Notes: generated by a model not told the origin, from the letters alone. A stretch of 64,000 nucleotides of DNA from Desulfatibacillum aliphaticivorans DSM 15576 (GCF_000429905.1 NZ_KE386983.1:116336-180335), one strand, 5' to 3'; shown: positions 8,012-16,523, counted from the stretch's first letter. Numbers and translations are program-made.

Positions 8012-9139
8012 TCATGGCCGGGTCATTTTTTCGTAAGCGTTGGCTATGAGTTTGGCCGCTTTTTCGATTTCCGTTTGATTGGTGTGGATGCCCAGGGAAA
8101 GGCGCACCGTGCCCTTGGCCTGCTCCGCGGGCACGCCCATGGCCGCCAGCACATGACTGACTGCCACGGACCTGTCATGGCAGGCCGCTCCCGTAGACGC
8201 ACGCACCTCGGGGACTGCCGCCAGCAAATCCGCTCCGGTTACTACGGGAAAGGAAACGCTCAGGCAGTTGGGCAGGCGTTGGTCCGGATGGCCGTTCAAA
8301 ACAAGGCCTTCTATGCGCTCGGACAAAAGCTCGAACAAGAGGGCGGTCAAGCGGGAAAGGCGCTCGGTGACGCGGGTCATGTCGCCTGTGAAAAATTCGC
8401 AGGCGGTGCCCAGACCCACAGCCATGGGCACGTTTTCCGTGCCGGCCCGGCGTCCGCTTTCCTGGCCGCCGCCCAGGATCATGGGCTCCAGTTCCACGCC
8501 TTCCCGGATATACAAGAGGCCTATGCCTTTGGGGGCGTATACCTTGTGGCCGGCCACAGACAAAAAGTCCACGCCCATGGCGTTGACGTCCACTGGGATT
8601 TTGCCCAGAGTCTGGGCTGCGTCCGAGTGTAACAGGGCGCCGGCCTTTTTGGCGATTCTGGAAATTTCGGATATGGGTTGGATCACGCCGGTTTCGTTGT
8701 TGGCGTGCATGACCGAAATCAGGAATGTGTCGGGACGCACGGCCTTTTCGATCTCCTCCACGTCGACCACGCCTTGGGAGTCCACTCCCGCAAAGGTGAC
8801 GTCATATCCCCGCTCCATATAATATAGGCAGGGGTTTAAGACCGAAGGATGTTCGATGGCCGTGGTGATGATATGTCCCTTGCCGGGCCTGGACCCGGCA
8901 AGGCTCTTAATCACCCAATTATTGGATTCACTGCCGCCGCTGGTAAAGACGATTTCCTGCGGTTTGGCGCCAAGCGCCTTGGCCGCTTTCTCCCTGGCGT
9001 TTTCCACGGAGCGTTTGGCGTCAAGGCCTTCCTGGTAACTGCTGGAAGGATTGCCGAAAGCGGAGCGGAAAAAAGGCTCCATCACCCTGGCTACCCGTTC
9101 GTCTACAGCCGTGGTGGCGTTATGATCCAAATATATCAT
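8012..9139 (-). CDS. Cysteine desulfurase (NifS/IscS-type)
   Basis: This PLP enzyme converts cysteine to alanine and delivers persulfide sulfur for Fe-S clusters or thiolation. The N terminus MIYLDHNATTAVDERV is diagnostic. SGGSESNNWVIKS binds the PLP phosphate, NNETGVIQP and DAAQTLGKIPVDV follow, and the internal aldimine Lys lies in SVAGHKVYAPKGIGLLY (~residue 200). The persulfide Cys is in RASTGAACHDR (~residue 325). The short loop around this Cys is closer to the group with restricted mobility (NifS-like) than to IscS, which has a longer loop. No iscU or scaffold gene is adjacent. It starts 9 nt downstream of ppdK. Confidence 0.93.
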   Translation of the reverse strand: MIYLDHNATTAVDERVARVMEPFFRSAFGNPSSSYQEGLDAKRSVENAREKAAKALGAKPQEIVFTSGGSESNNWVIKSLAGSRPGKGHIITTAIEHPSVLNPCLYYMERGYDVTFAGVDSQGVVDVEEIEKAVRPDTFLISVMHANNETGVIQPISEISRIAKKAGALLHSDAAQTLGKIPVDVNAMGVDFLSVAGHKVYAPKGIGLLYIREGVELEPMILGGGQESGRRAGTENVPMAVGLGTACEFFTGDMTRVTERLSRLTALLFELLSERIEGLVLNGHPDQRLPNCLSVSFPVVTGADLLAAVPEVRASTGAACHDRSVAVSHVLAAMGVPAEQAKGTVRLSLGIHTNQTEIEKAAKLIANAYEKMTRP

Positions 9140-9148
9140 AAAGGCTCC

Positions 9149-11866
9149 CTATTCCACCGAGTGTCCGTTGGCCAAGGCCGCATGGGCGGCCGCCAAACGT
9201 GCAATGGGCACCCGGTAAGGGGAACAACTTACATAGTCGAGTCCAATGGAATCGCAGAACCAGACGGACTTGGGATCGCCGCCGTGCTCGCCGCAGATTC
9301 CGATTTTCAGCTTGGGACGCGTGGTGCGGCCGCGTTCCGTGCCGATTTTCATGAGTTCGCCCACGCCGGTCTGATCAACGGATTGGAAAGGATCGTGGGC
9401 AAGAATTTTTCTTTCCAGATAATGAGGCAGGAAGGTGCCTGCGTCGTCCCTGGAGTAGCCGAAGGTCATCTGGGTCAGGTCGTTGGTTCCAAAGGAGAAG
9501 AACTCGGCCTGCTGGGCGATCTGGTCGGCGATGAGGCAGGCCCTGGGGATTTCGATCATGGTGCCTACCATATATTTAAAGGTAATGCCTTTTTCGTCCA
9601 TGACTTTGGCGGCCTGCTGGTCGATGATGGCCTTTTGATTTTCAAATTCACCCACAGTCCCCACCAGGGGCACCATGACTTCGGGCTTGACCTTGATGTC
9701 TTCGGCCCAGCAGTCGGCGGCCGCTTCAAAGATAGCCCTTGCCTGCATGGCGGTGATTTCAGGAAAGATGGTTCCCAGACGGCAGCCCCGATGTCCCAAC
9801 ATGGGGTTGAACTCGGTCAGGGATTCGGCCTTGGCGGCGATCCTTCTTTCCGTGGTATTTAAGCGAGAGGCCATTTCCTTTTGGGCTTCGTCGTCGTGGG
9901 GCAGGAACTCGTGCAGGGGCGGATCAAGCAGGCGGATGGTCACGGGGCGGTTGCCCATGGCCTTGAAGATTCCTGTGAAATCCTGGCGCTGCATGGGCAG
10001 GAGCTTCCTGAGCGCCGCCTTGCGGCCTTCGATGTCTTCCGCCATGATCATTTCGCGCATGGCCCAAATACGGTCGCCGAAGAACATGTGCTCGGTGCGG
10101 GTCAGGCCAATTCCCTGGGCGCCGAAGGCCACGGCCGCGGCCGCGTCTTCGGGAGTGTCCGCGTTGGTGCGGATCTTCAGGGTCCGGACTTTGTCGGCCC
10201 AGGTCATGAGGGTGCGGTATTCCTTGTGGCTCAGGGGATCCACTTCCACCAGGTCCAGCTGGCCTTCATAGATCACGCCCTTGGTGCCGTTCATGGTAAT
10301 CCAGTCGCCTTCCTTGAGAACCTTGTCCCCAAAGGTTACGGTCTTGGCTTTCATGTCGATTTCCATGGCCGAGCAGCCCACGATGCAGCACTTGCCCCAA
10401 CCGCGGGCGACCAAAGCCGCGTGGCTGGTCATGCCGCCCTTGGAGGTCAGGATGGCCTGGGCGGGCTTCATGCCGTGCACGTCTTCGGGGGAGGTCTCTT
10501 CCCTAACCAGGATGACCCGTCTTCCCTGTTCGCCCAACTCCATGGCCTTGTCCGCCGTCAGGACGATCTTGCCGATGGCGCCGCCGGGGCCGGCCGGAAG
10601 GCCTTTGCCCAGCTTTTCAGCGAGTTTTTCCGCTTCCGGGTCCACCATGGGATGGAGCATTTCCTCCACCTGCTCGGGCTTGACCCTCTTGAGTGCGGTG
10701 TCTTTGTCGATAAGGCCGGATTTGGCCATGTCCACGGCCATTTTAATGGCCGCCGGGCCGTTGCGCTTGCCCACACGGGTTTGCAACATATATAAAACGT
10801 TGTCTTCGATGGTGAATTCCAGGTCCTGCATGTCGCGGTAATGGGTCTCCAGCTTCTCGCGGATGTCCATCAGGTCCTGGTACAGCTTGGGCATGGCTTC
10901 TTCCAGGGTGGGAAGATCCTTGTTGGCGTCGGTTTTTGCAAGTTTGTTGATAGCGTAAGGAGTGCGGATGCCCGCCACCACGTCTTCGCCCTGGGCGTTA
11001 ATCAGCCATTCGCCGTAGAGATTGTTGTCGCCCGTGGCGGGGTTGCGGGTGAAAGCCACGCCGGTGGCGGATTTGTCGCCGGTATTCCCGAACACCATGG
11101 CCTGCACGTTGACCGCCGTTCCCCAATCGTCGGGGAGGTTTTCAATACGGCGGTAAGCCAGGGCGCGCTTCCCGTTCCAGGACAGGAAGACGGCCCCGAT
11201 GGCGCCCCAAAGCTGCTTCATGGGATCGTCCGGGAATTCGGCGCCCAGAACTTCCTTTACCTTTACTTTATAGGCTGCGCAAAGCTTCCTCAGGTCGTCT
11301 TCGGAAAGCTCCGTGTCATTCACATATCCGTTTTTCTTTTTAACGGCTTCCAGCATGTGCTCAAGCTGGTTGCGAATGCTGTCGCCGTCTTCCGGCTCAA
11401 TGCCTTCGGCCTTTTCCATAACCACGTCGGAGTACATGGCGATGAGCCTGCGATAGGCGTCATATACAAAACGGGGATTCTGGGTTTTGGCGATCATCCC
11501 CGGAATGGTTTCTTCGGTCAGGCCCACATTCAGGACGGTTTCCATCATGCCGGGCATGGAGGCGCGAGCGCCGGAGCGTACGCTTACGAGCAGGGGATCA
11601 ACTGGGTCCCCAAATTTCTTTTTGGCCAGCTCTTCAAGCCGGCGGAGGTTCACTTCCACTTCCTTTTCCAAAGACTTGGGGTACTCGCGGTTGCGCTTGT
11701 TAAACTCGTTACATAATTCGGTGGTCAAGGTAAAACCAGGCGGCACAGGAAGGCCGAGATTAACCATTTCGGCGATGTTGGCTCCCTTGCCGCCTAAGAG
11801 GTTGTTCATGTCGGCGCGCCCTTGCGCCATGCCTCCCCCGAAAAAGTATACGTATTGCTGCTTCAT
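9149..11866 (-). CDS. ppdK: Pyruvate, phosphate dikinase
   Basis: PPDK interconverts ATP, phosphate and pyruvate with AMP, pyrophosphate and PEP. The 905-residue protein has the full three-part layout: an N-terminal nucleotide-binding domain (LLGGKGANIAEMVNLGLPVP, then RSGARASMPGMMETVLNVGL), a swivelling His domain with the phosphorylated His in SKGGMTSHAALVARGWG (about residue 480), and a C-terminal TIM barrel with LTRTEHMFF, MLGHRGCRL and SFGTNDLTQMTFGYSRDD. A strong AAGGAG site precedes the ATG. Together with the PPi-dependent PFK at 18902-21010 this points to a glycolysis/gluconeogenesis that uses pyrophosphate. Cysteine desulfurase follows in the same orientation with a 9-nt gap. Confidence 0.98.
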   Translation of the reverse strand: MKQQYVYFFGGGMAQGRADMNNLLGGKGANIAEMVNLGLPVPPGFTLTTELCNEFNKRNREYPKSLEKEVEVNLRRLEELAKKKFGDPVDPLLVSVRSGARASMPGMMETVLNVGLTEETIPGMIAKTQNPRFVYDAYRRLIAMYSDVVMEKAEGIEPEDGDSIRNQLEHMLEAVKKKNGYVNDTELSEDDLRKLCAAYKVKVKEVLGAEFPDDPMKQLWGAIGAVFLSWNGKRALAYRRIENLPDDWGTAVNVQAMVFGNTGDKSATGVAFTRNPATGDNNLYGEWLINAQGEDVVAGIRTPYAINKLAKTDANKDLPTLEEAMPKLYQDLMDIREKLETHYRDMQDLEFTIEDNVLYMLQTRVGKRNGPAAIKMAVDMAKSGLIDKDTALKRVKPEQVEEMLHPMVDPEAEKLAEKLGKGLPAGPGGAIGKIVLTADKAMELGEQGRRVILVREETSPEDVHGMKPAQAILTSKGGMTSHAALVARGWGKCCIVGCSAMEIDMKAKTVTFGDKVLKEGDWITMNGTKGVIYEGQLDLVEVDPLSHKEYRTLMTWADKVRTLKIRTNADTPEDAAAAVAFGAQGIGLTRTEHMFFGDRIWAMREMIMAEDIEGRKAALRKLLPMQRQDFTGIFKAMGNRPVTIRLLDPPLHEFLPHDDEAQKEMASRLNTTERRIAAKAESLTEFNPMLGHRGCRLGTIFPEITAMQARAIFEAAADCWAEDIKVKPEVMVPLVGTVGEFENQKAIIDQQAAKVMDEKGITFKYMVGTMIEIPRACLIADQIAQQAEFFSFGTNDLTQMTFGYSRDDAGTFLPHYLERKILAHDPFQSVDQTGVGELMKIGTERGRTTRPKLKIGICGEHGGDPKSVWFCDSIGLDYVSCSPYRVPIARLAAAHAALANGHSVE

Positions 11867-12310
11867 CCCTTAGCTCCTTATTTTTATTTGGCTTTCGTAG
11901 CCAGAAATACAGGTTGATCTATGTGGCATATAAGTAGGCTTTTTTCAACCAAAATGGTCTGTGTCAAGCCCTCGACCCGAACATCCTTTTCACGCCCCCA
12001 TTTCAATCATTGGAAAAGATTTGGACAACCATTTAATTTTTATTAGAAAAAAGTTTCACGACCGTAAATGCCGCCAATCCGGCAAGCCGTCCGGAAAACC
12101 TGTAAGCAGGTTCCGCAATTCTGATTTTTCCACGCCCGGGTTAAAAAATCAAAACCGGGGGCCGGTCTAAAGCCGAAACTCATCCCGAAGGATATGGGTA
12201 AAAAAATCCCCAAAAAATCCTGAAAAATTCTGAATTGGCCGATTAATTATCCTTTATGCGTATATTCGCCGCATGAGTCAAGCGCTGATCCATTTTTTTT
12301 GAAAAACCCC
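11867..12310. other. Divergent intergenic region upstream of ppdK
   Basis: No gene is visible. The interval separates minus-strand ppdK from the plus-strand small-ORF unit and must hold promoters for both. On the minus strand TTGACA near 11965-11970 is a possible -35, but I could not match a good -10 to it. Confidence 0.5.
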
Positions 12311-12339
12311 TTGACGCCGTCCTGAAAACAGAGTAATAG
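12311..12339 (+). promoter_or_regulatory. Candidate sigma-70 promoter of small-ORF/RNA unit
   Basis: TTGACG (12311-12316) and TAATAG (12334-12339) are separated by 17 bp. The predicted start near 12346 lies upstream of the 16-bp hairpin and two small ORFs, in a region with no other plus-strand gene to explain it. Confidence 0.5.
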
Positions 12340-12445
12340 ATTTATCAAACTTTGATTGTGCAGCCTATTTTTTTCGGCGGGCAATCAGGATCATTTGGAC
12401 TAATCCTTTCCGGCGGTCTGTTTTCCAGGCTTCCGGAATATTTTC

Positions 12446-12481
12446 GGCCCAATAAGTTAGATTATTCTAACTTATTGGGCC
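12446..12481. repeat. Perfect 16-bp inverted repeat with TTAT loop
   Basis: The arm GGCCCAATAAGTTAGA (12446-12461) is matched exactly by TCTAACTTATTGGGCC (12466-12481) around a 4-nt loop. No T-run follows on either strand, so it is not a typical terminator. Within the inferred plus-strand transcript it would be a very stable 5' leader hairpin; as DNA it could be a protein-binding dyad. Confidence 0.85.
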
Positions 12482-12544
12482 AACTACAGAGCAGGACGGG
12501 ACAAGTCAGAGGCGCTCCAACCGAGCCCCGGAGGTGTTGCTTTT

Positions 12545-12724
12545 ATGAAAAAAGCGTTTGCAGATGCGGAAGCCTTTAATGGCTCAAATTCGTGCAGCGA
12601 TCCTTTTGGGCAGGCGTGGCCGGACCAGCGCGGCACGGTCAATTGCGGATCCCGGTTAAGGCGCCGCAGGATATTCCCCAAAGGCAAGGCGGAGCCGGAA
12701 GCGGCATCCCGGCAGTCCGAATAA
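12545..12724 (+). CDS. Small hypothetical protein (59 aa)
   Basis: ATG 12545 is preceded by a strong GGAGGTG ribosome site at about 8 nt. The frame encodes 59 residues starting MKKAFADAEAFNGSNSCSDP and ending EAASRQSE, rich in Arg in the second half, with no signal peptide or known motif. Support is the ribosome site, its place downstream of a promoter-like sequence and hairpin, and the presence of a second small ORF in the same unit. I do not recognise it. It could be a leader peptide, a small protein, or a chance frame within an RNA. Confidence 0.45.
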   Translation: MKKAFADAEAFNGSNSCSDPFGQAWPDQRGTVNCGSRLRRRRIFPKGKAEPEAASRQSE

Positions 12725-12756
12725 TCCTACGCTGGTAGTTCGTTTTGTAAACTGCC

Positions 12757-12813
12757 CCTCGCAACACTACAGGCGGTCCATGCATAAGGTTGTGAGGCCC
12801 GCTTGGCGAAGCG
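12757..12813 (+). other. Structured inter-ORF leader
   Basis: CCTCGCAAC (12757-12765) pairs with GTTGTGAGG (12789-12797), nine pairs with one G-U. Just downstream CGCTT (12800-12804) pairs with AAGCG (12809-12813). Both helices sit in the gap between the two small ORFs and end about 23 nt before the second ATG, where they could modulate its translation. This is a hand fold only. Confidence 0.45.
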
Positions 12814-12835
12814 AGTCTGTAAAGGAAACGAGGAA

Positions 12836-13012
12836 ATGCGCCAAGGAGTGACTAACAATACTATAAAGGTGGAAATACGGGAGGACGTTCTGGTTCGCCT
12901 CCTGTCCCGGGGCGCCGTCTGCGCGGTGGACTTCCGCTGCCTGGATTGCCGTTCAAGGCAAAGCCTCCGCCGCTTATGCTTGGAAAGCTGCAAGGACGGA
13001 GACCCGCCCTAA
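12836..13012 (+). CDS. Small Cys-containing hypothetical protein (58 aa)
   Basis: The ORF encodes 58 residues with a compact core, VEIREDVLVRLLSRG then AVCAVDFRCLDC and LCLESC, containing five Cys. Codon third positions are strongly G/C in that core, as in neighbouring real genes, which supports coding. Start ATG 12836 has AAAGG about 10 nt upstream and GAGG closer in; TTG 12803 is an alternative upstream start. The alpha-helix plus clustered Cys pattern suggests a small metal-binding or redox protein, but no known family can be assigned. It shares the inferred transcript with the 59-residue ORF and the structured RNA downstream. Confidence 0.6.
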   Translation: MRQGVTNNTIKVEIREDVLVRLLSRGAVCAVDFRCLDCRSRQSLRRLCLESCKDGDPP

Positions 13013-13024
13013 AACGTTTTTCCT

Positions 13025-13308
13025 GGGCTCCCCAATCCGTGCGGGATTCAGCCCGCCCGGCATGGGGTCAAATCTACGTTTGACGTTTGAGAAGCAATAC
13101 TCAAGATAAAGGGCCAAATCCAGGCTTGGCCCCATTTGCCCGATTTCCCCTGATTTTTACGGCTATTCAGGGGAATGTCAGAACCGCCGTATCCGGTCAA
13201 TGCGGCGTATAGGCTGTGCCCGCCCCTGAGCCCCTTGCTCTCTTGCACAGCCTAAAGCCCTTGCCGGCCGCTTGAGCCCCCGAATCAGCGGCCGGCAGGG
13301 GCTTTTTT
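13025..13308 (+). ncRNA. Candidate structured noncoding RNA or structured 3' UTR
   Basis: Between the second small ORF and a strong terminator the plus strand can form six successive helices. They are 13025-13029/13050-13054 (with inner AATCC/GGATT), 13062-13071/13126-13135, 13087-13091/13100-13104, 13145-13153/13167-13175 (nine pairs), 13203-13207 with 13185-13189, and 13211-13219/13245-13253 (nine pairs). The strand TTGGCCC at 13126-13132 can pair either with ATGGGGTCAA upstream or with GGGCCAA at 13111-13117, so two exclusive folds are possible. It does not match tmRNA, RNase P RNA, SRP RNA or 6S RNA signatures that I know. Boundaries at the 5' side are uncertain. Confidence 0.5.
13255..13308 (+). 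terminator. Strong intrinsic terminator of small-ORF/RNA unit
   Basis: An 18-bp stem (13255-13272 with 13287-13304, one G-U pair, core GCCGGCCGCT) with a 14-nt loop runs into TTTTTT. On the opposite strand the T-run is only TTT, so it acts on plus-strand transcription. No large plus-strand gene lies upstream; the unit it ends is the small ORFs and RNA. Confidence 0.9.
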
Positions 13309-13362
13309 ATGTTGACCATGCTCGCTCGTTGCCACGGCCTCCTCTTATCAAAAAAGATTCAA

Positions 13363-13424
13363 ACCACGGAAAACACGGAAGGCGCTGAAAACAATATTTC
13401 CGTGCGCTTCGTGTCTTCAGCGGT
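13363..13424. repeat. Imperfect inverted repeat (ACCACGGAAAACACGGAA type)
   Basis: Two 27-nt arms (13363-13389 and 13398-13424) are imperfect reverse complements around a short AT-rich centre. The arms are built of CACGGAA-like units. Sequences of this kind occur as scattered repeats in many environmental genomes (recalled, not searched). Confidence 0.5.
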
Positions 13425-13475
13425 TAAAATTATCTATAAATCAAGATGGTTAAGTCTCGAAAATTTAAATTTTGG

Positions 13476-14267
13476 TCAGATGCCATGCTGTTTTAGGAGT
13501 TCTTCAATCGCCCCAATCACCTCATCCGTTTTTTCCAGGTGGGGCATGTGGCCGCAGTCTTTGAGGATGAGCATTTGGGAGGGGCCGGCGGCCTTGCCGG
13601 CGATGAATTCCGGGAAGGCCCGGGACCCGTACTCGTCCTTGTCCCCGTGGATGGCCAGCACGGGACAGAAGACTTTTTTCATGCAATCTTCCAGGCTCCA
13701 GTTCGCAAAATCGGGCGAAAGCCACGTATCGGTCCAGGCCCTTAATACCCACAGTGCCTTTTTGCCGTGCCATTTTTTCAGGCGCTCCATTTGGCCGGGT
13801 TTTTCAAAGCCCTTTTGCACTTTGATGATGCCCTGCCTGGTGAGGTCCTCCACAAAAGCCTGGGAGGCCGCCGTCACCACGCCTTGGCAGTCCTTATCCC
13901 GGGCCGCGATGTTGCAGGCCATGCCTCCGCCCACGCTATGTCCGAACAGGACGTATTTTTTGATGGAAAGCCCGGATTTGACCCACGGGAAATAAACTTC
14001 CCCTTCCTCCTCGATGAATCTCAGGGACGGCGGTCCATGCCGGGCGTCCGACTTGCCGAAGCCCGGGCGATCGTAGGCGATGACCTGGCGATTCAGTTTT
14101 TCCGCCAGGATTTCCGGGAAGCCCCGCCATAAGTCCACGCTGCCCAGAGAGTCGTGAAGCAGGATGACAGGGACCTGGGAGTACGAACCCTCCGGCGTCC
14201 ACGCCCTGGCGTATATGGTCCCGCCGGGAGCTGTAATTTGAAACTCTCTCGTATTGTTATTCATCAT
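13476..14267 (-). CDS. Alpha/beta hydrolase
   Basis: This 263-residue protein is a single-domain alpha/beta hydrolase. It has the strand-loop VILLHDSLGSVDLWRGFPEI with an HD-type oxyanion segment, then VIAYDRPGFGKSDAR, and the nucleophile elbow LFGHSVGGGMA with Ser near residue 103. The acid is probably Asp in LAIHGDKDEYG and the His is in KDCGHMPHLEKTDEV near the C terminus, so the triad is complete. There is no signal peptide, so it is cytoplasmic. The substrate is unknown; family members include esterases, C-C hydrolases and haloperoxidase-like enzymes. It stands alone on the minus strand. Confidence 0.9.
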   Translation of the reverse strand: MMNNNTREFQITAPGGTIYARAWTPEGSYSQVPVILLHDSLGSVDLWRGFPEILAEKLNRQVIAYDRPGFGKSDARHGPPSLRFIEEEGEVYFPWVKSGLSIKKYVLFGHSVGGGMACNIAARDKDCQGVVTAASQAFVEDLTRQGIIKVQKGFEKPGQMERLKKWHGKKALWVLRAWTDTWLSPDFANWSLEDCMKKVFCPVLAIHGDKDEYGSRAFPEFIAGKAAGPSQMLILKDCGHMPHLEKTDEVIGAIEELLKQHGI

Positions 14268-14886
14268 GACGCTTTCGGTCCGTTTTAGCTCATTTTTTTA
14301 TGTACGATAATTCTATTAACAAATCTTATGGATTTGATCCATGTTTGAAGCCCCTTTGGTTGGCGCCGGTCCCCAAATCAGTTTTCCGGTTGATTTTTTA
14401 TGTTGATTTTTTATTGACGTGTGGGATTTGGGGCTGATAAAATGTACAAATCCTAATCGGTTGAAACACCCTTACGCATTGCTATATAAACGCACCGAAA
14501 TGGCTTGACACGGTGTGGCTTTTGATTTATCCTTGCCGGAGGATAGGGACCGCATTTCACTCATTTAGGATTAGGACCAAATCAAAAGGGTAAATTTAAG
14601 GCCTCATTACAAGTCATATAGTAATCCTTCACAATACGCCAACAGTAGGTAACTACCCCCTGTTTGTACGATTCTGATATCGGAGACTGCGCCAACATTC
14701 AGTTCAGGAATTTCTCCACGGCGCCCGCCCGTTTATCCAACAAACGGGGTCGGCAGACGGCCTTATAATTAATGTACCCGGGGGGGACGCTGTTATCGAT
14801 TGACGCCTTTTCCGGATGCGGCGCTGTTCTGTATTTGACAATATAATCACCGCCCCCGATAACCCAGATCTTGCAATCTGAATATT
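14268..14886. other. Long leader and promoter region of rho
   Basis: No gene is supported in this stretch. It contains the rho promoter candidate at 14505-14533, leaving an inferred untranslated leader of about 360 nt. Long leaders with autoregulatory Rho-dependent termination are known for rho in enterobacteria; whether it applies here is inference. Confidence 0.6.
14505..14533 (+). promoter_or_regulatory. Sigma-70-type promoter for rho
   Basis: A consensus TTGACA (14505-14510) and TATCCT (14528-14533) are separated by 17 bp, on the coding strand of rho. Confidence 0.65.
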
Positions 14887-14901
14887 TTGAGGAAAAAACA
14901 T

Positions 14902-16170
14902 ATGGATCAAGAATTCGCCCCAATGAACCTTGGAGCACTAAAAGACAAGAAAATCAATGAGCTCGCGGCTATTGGCAAGTCCTTCAATATCGAAGGCGCG
15001 GCCGGCATGCGCAAGCAGGAGCTTATTTTCGCCATCCTCCGGGCCCAGACCGAAAAGAACGGCATGATCCACGGAGAAGGCACCTTGGAAATCCTTCCCG
15101 ACGGGTTCGGGTTCCTGAGAGCCCCGGACTATAACTATCTGCCCGGACCGGACGACATCTACGTGTCTCCCTCTCAGATCCGCCGCTTCAACCTGCGCAC
15201 GGGCGACACCGTGGCCGGCCAGATCCGCCAGCCCAAGGAGTCGGAGCGCTACTTCGCCCTGTTGAAGGTGGAGTCCGTCAACTTTGAAGACCCCGAGGTC
15301 TCTCGCGACAAGATTCTCTTCGACAACCTGACGCCCTTGTATCCCAACGACCGCATGAACATGGAGCGGGAGGCGGACAATTACTCGGTCAGGATCATCA
15401 ACCTGCTTACGCCCATCGGATTCGGCCAGCGCGGACTCATCGTGTCTCCGCCCAGAAGCGGCAAGACCATGCTTCTGCAGAATATCGCCAATTCCATCAA
15501 CGCCAACCACAAGGACGTCTTCCTCATCGTGCTGCTCATCGACGAACGGCCCGAGGAAGTGACGGACATGCAGCGTTCGGTCAAGGCCGAGGTCATCTCC
15601 TCCACCTTTGACGAACCGGCCCAGCGCCACGTGCAGGTGGCCGAAATGGTCATTGAAAAGGCCAAACGCCTGGTTGAGCATAAAAAGGACGTGGTCATCC
15701 TGCTGGACAGCATCACCCGTCTGGCCAGGGCCTACAATACGGTAGTGCCCCCCAGCGGAAAGATTCTCTCCGGCGGCGTGGACTCCAACGCTTTGCATCG
15801 TCCCAAGCGCTTTTTCGGAGCGGCCAGAAACGTGGAGGAAGGCGGCAGCCTGACCATCATCGCCACGGCCCTGATTGACACCGGAAGCCGCATGGACGAA
15901 GTCATCTTCGAAGAATTCAAGGGCACGGGCAACTTGGAACTGCAACTGGATCGCCGTCTGGCGGACAAGCGGACCTTCCCGGCCATCGACATCAACCGTT
16001 CCGGCACGCGCAAGGAAGAGCTCCTGCTGCCTCCGGAAACCCTCAACCGCGTGTGGATACTCAGAAAACTGCTTTCTTCCCTCAATCCGATCGATTCCAT
16101 GGAATTTTTACTTGAAAAAATGAAAGGAACGAGCGATAATGAGGATTTCTTGCAGTCGATGAACGGCTGA
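14902..16170 (+). CDS. rho: Transcription termination factor Rho
   Basis: Rho is the hexameric RNA-DNA helicase that ends transcription. The 422-residue protein has the N-terminal Rho_N helix bundle (LGALKDKKINELAAIGKSFNIEG), the cold-shock RNA-binding domain (GTLEILPDGFGFLRAPDYNYLPGPDD, about 50-125), and the RecA-like ATPase with Walker A PPRSGKT (~residue 183-190), VLLIDERPEEVTDM, and Walker B VVILLDSITRLARAYN. The Q-loop and R-loop segments (GGVDSNALHRPKRFFGAARN) are intact. ATG 14902 is chosen over an upstream TTG (14887) because GAGGA lies 9 nt before it. rpmE follows 35 nt downstream. Confidence 0.98.
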   Translation: MDQEFAPMNLGALKDKKINELAAIGKSFNIEGAAGMRKQELIFAILRAQTEKNGMIHGEGTLEILPDGFGFLRAPDYNYLPGPDDIYVSPSQIRRFNLRTGDTVAGQIRQPKESERYFALLKVESVNFEDPEVSRDKILFDNLTPLYPNDRMNMEREADNYSVRIINLLTPIGFGQRGLIVSPPRSGKTMLLQNIANSINANHKDVFLIVLLIDERPEEVTDMQRSVKAEVISSTFDEPAQRHVQVAEMVIEKAKRLVEHKKDVVILLDSITRLARAYNTVVPPSGKILSGGVDSNALHRPKRFFGAARNVEEGGSLTIIATALIDTGSRMDEVIFEEFKGTGNLELQLDRRLADKRTFPAIDINRSGTRKEELLLPPETLNRVWILRKLLSSLNPIDSMEFLLEKMKGTSDNEDFLQSMNG

Positions 16171-16205
16171 CGGGTTGATCAAGGCATTTTAAGGAGCCAG
16201 GAAAT

Positions 16206-16436
16206 ATGAAAAAAGACATCCATCCCAAATACGAAACTACTGTTATCCGCTGCGCCTGCGGCGCCACCGTGGAAGCGGGTTCCACCGTCGATGACCTGAC
16301 CGTGGAAATTTGTTCCCAGTGCCATCCTTTCTTCACCGGCAAGCAAAAGCTGGTGGATACGGCCGGACGCATCGAGCGCTTCCGCAGGAAGTACGCCAAG
16401 TTCAATCAGGCCCAGGAAGCCAAACAAGATCAGTAG
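16206..16436 (+). CDS. rpmE: 50S ribosomal protein L31 (zinc-binding form)
   Basis: The 76-residue protein begins [19 protein letters not shown] and has the four metal-ligand Cys of the C+ form of L31: C16 and C18 in RCACG, then the C-x2-C of [31 protein letters not shown] is the family's C-terminal signature. An AAGGAG site lies 9-10 nt upstream. The C+ form is the zinc-replete version; no C-minus paralogue is present in the window. It is probably cotranscribed with rho, and a terminator follows about 50 nt after the stop. Confidence 0.97.
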
Positions 16437-16488
16437 GTCGCAGGCTTGAGCCTTGCTCGGCAAGGCTGCAAGGTGAATACGCCAAAAT

Positions 16489-16523
16489 CCCGGGGAGCTT
16501 TTTCGCCCCCCGGGCATTTTTTT
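16489..16523 (+). terminator. Intrinsic terminator after rpmE
   Basis: CCCGGGG (16489-16495) pairs with CCCCGGG (16508-16514) over a 12-nt loop and is followed after CA by a run of seven T. It ends the rho-rpmE unit. Confidence 0.8.

Noticed and set aside
9881..11716. Several long plus-strand frames opposite ppdK
   Set aside because: They are antisense shadows of a 905-residue gene with clear catalytic motifs and have no ribosome sites or known motifs.
14938..15945. Minus-strand frame of 335 codons opposite rho
   Set aside because: It lies wholly within rho on the other strand and has no recognisable domain.
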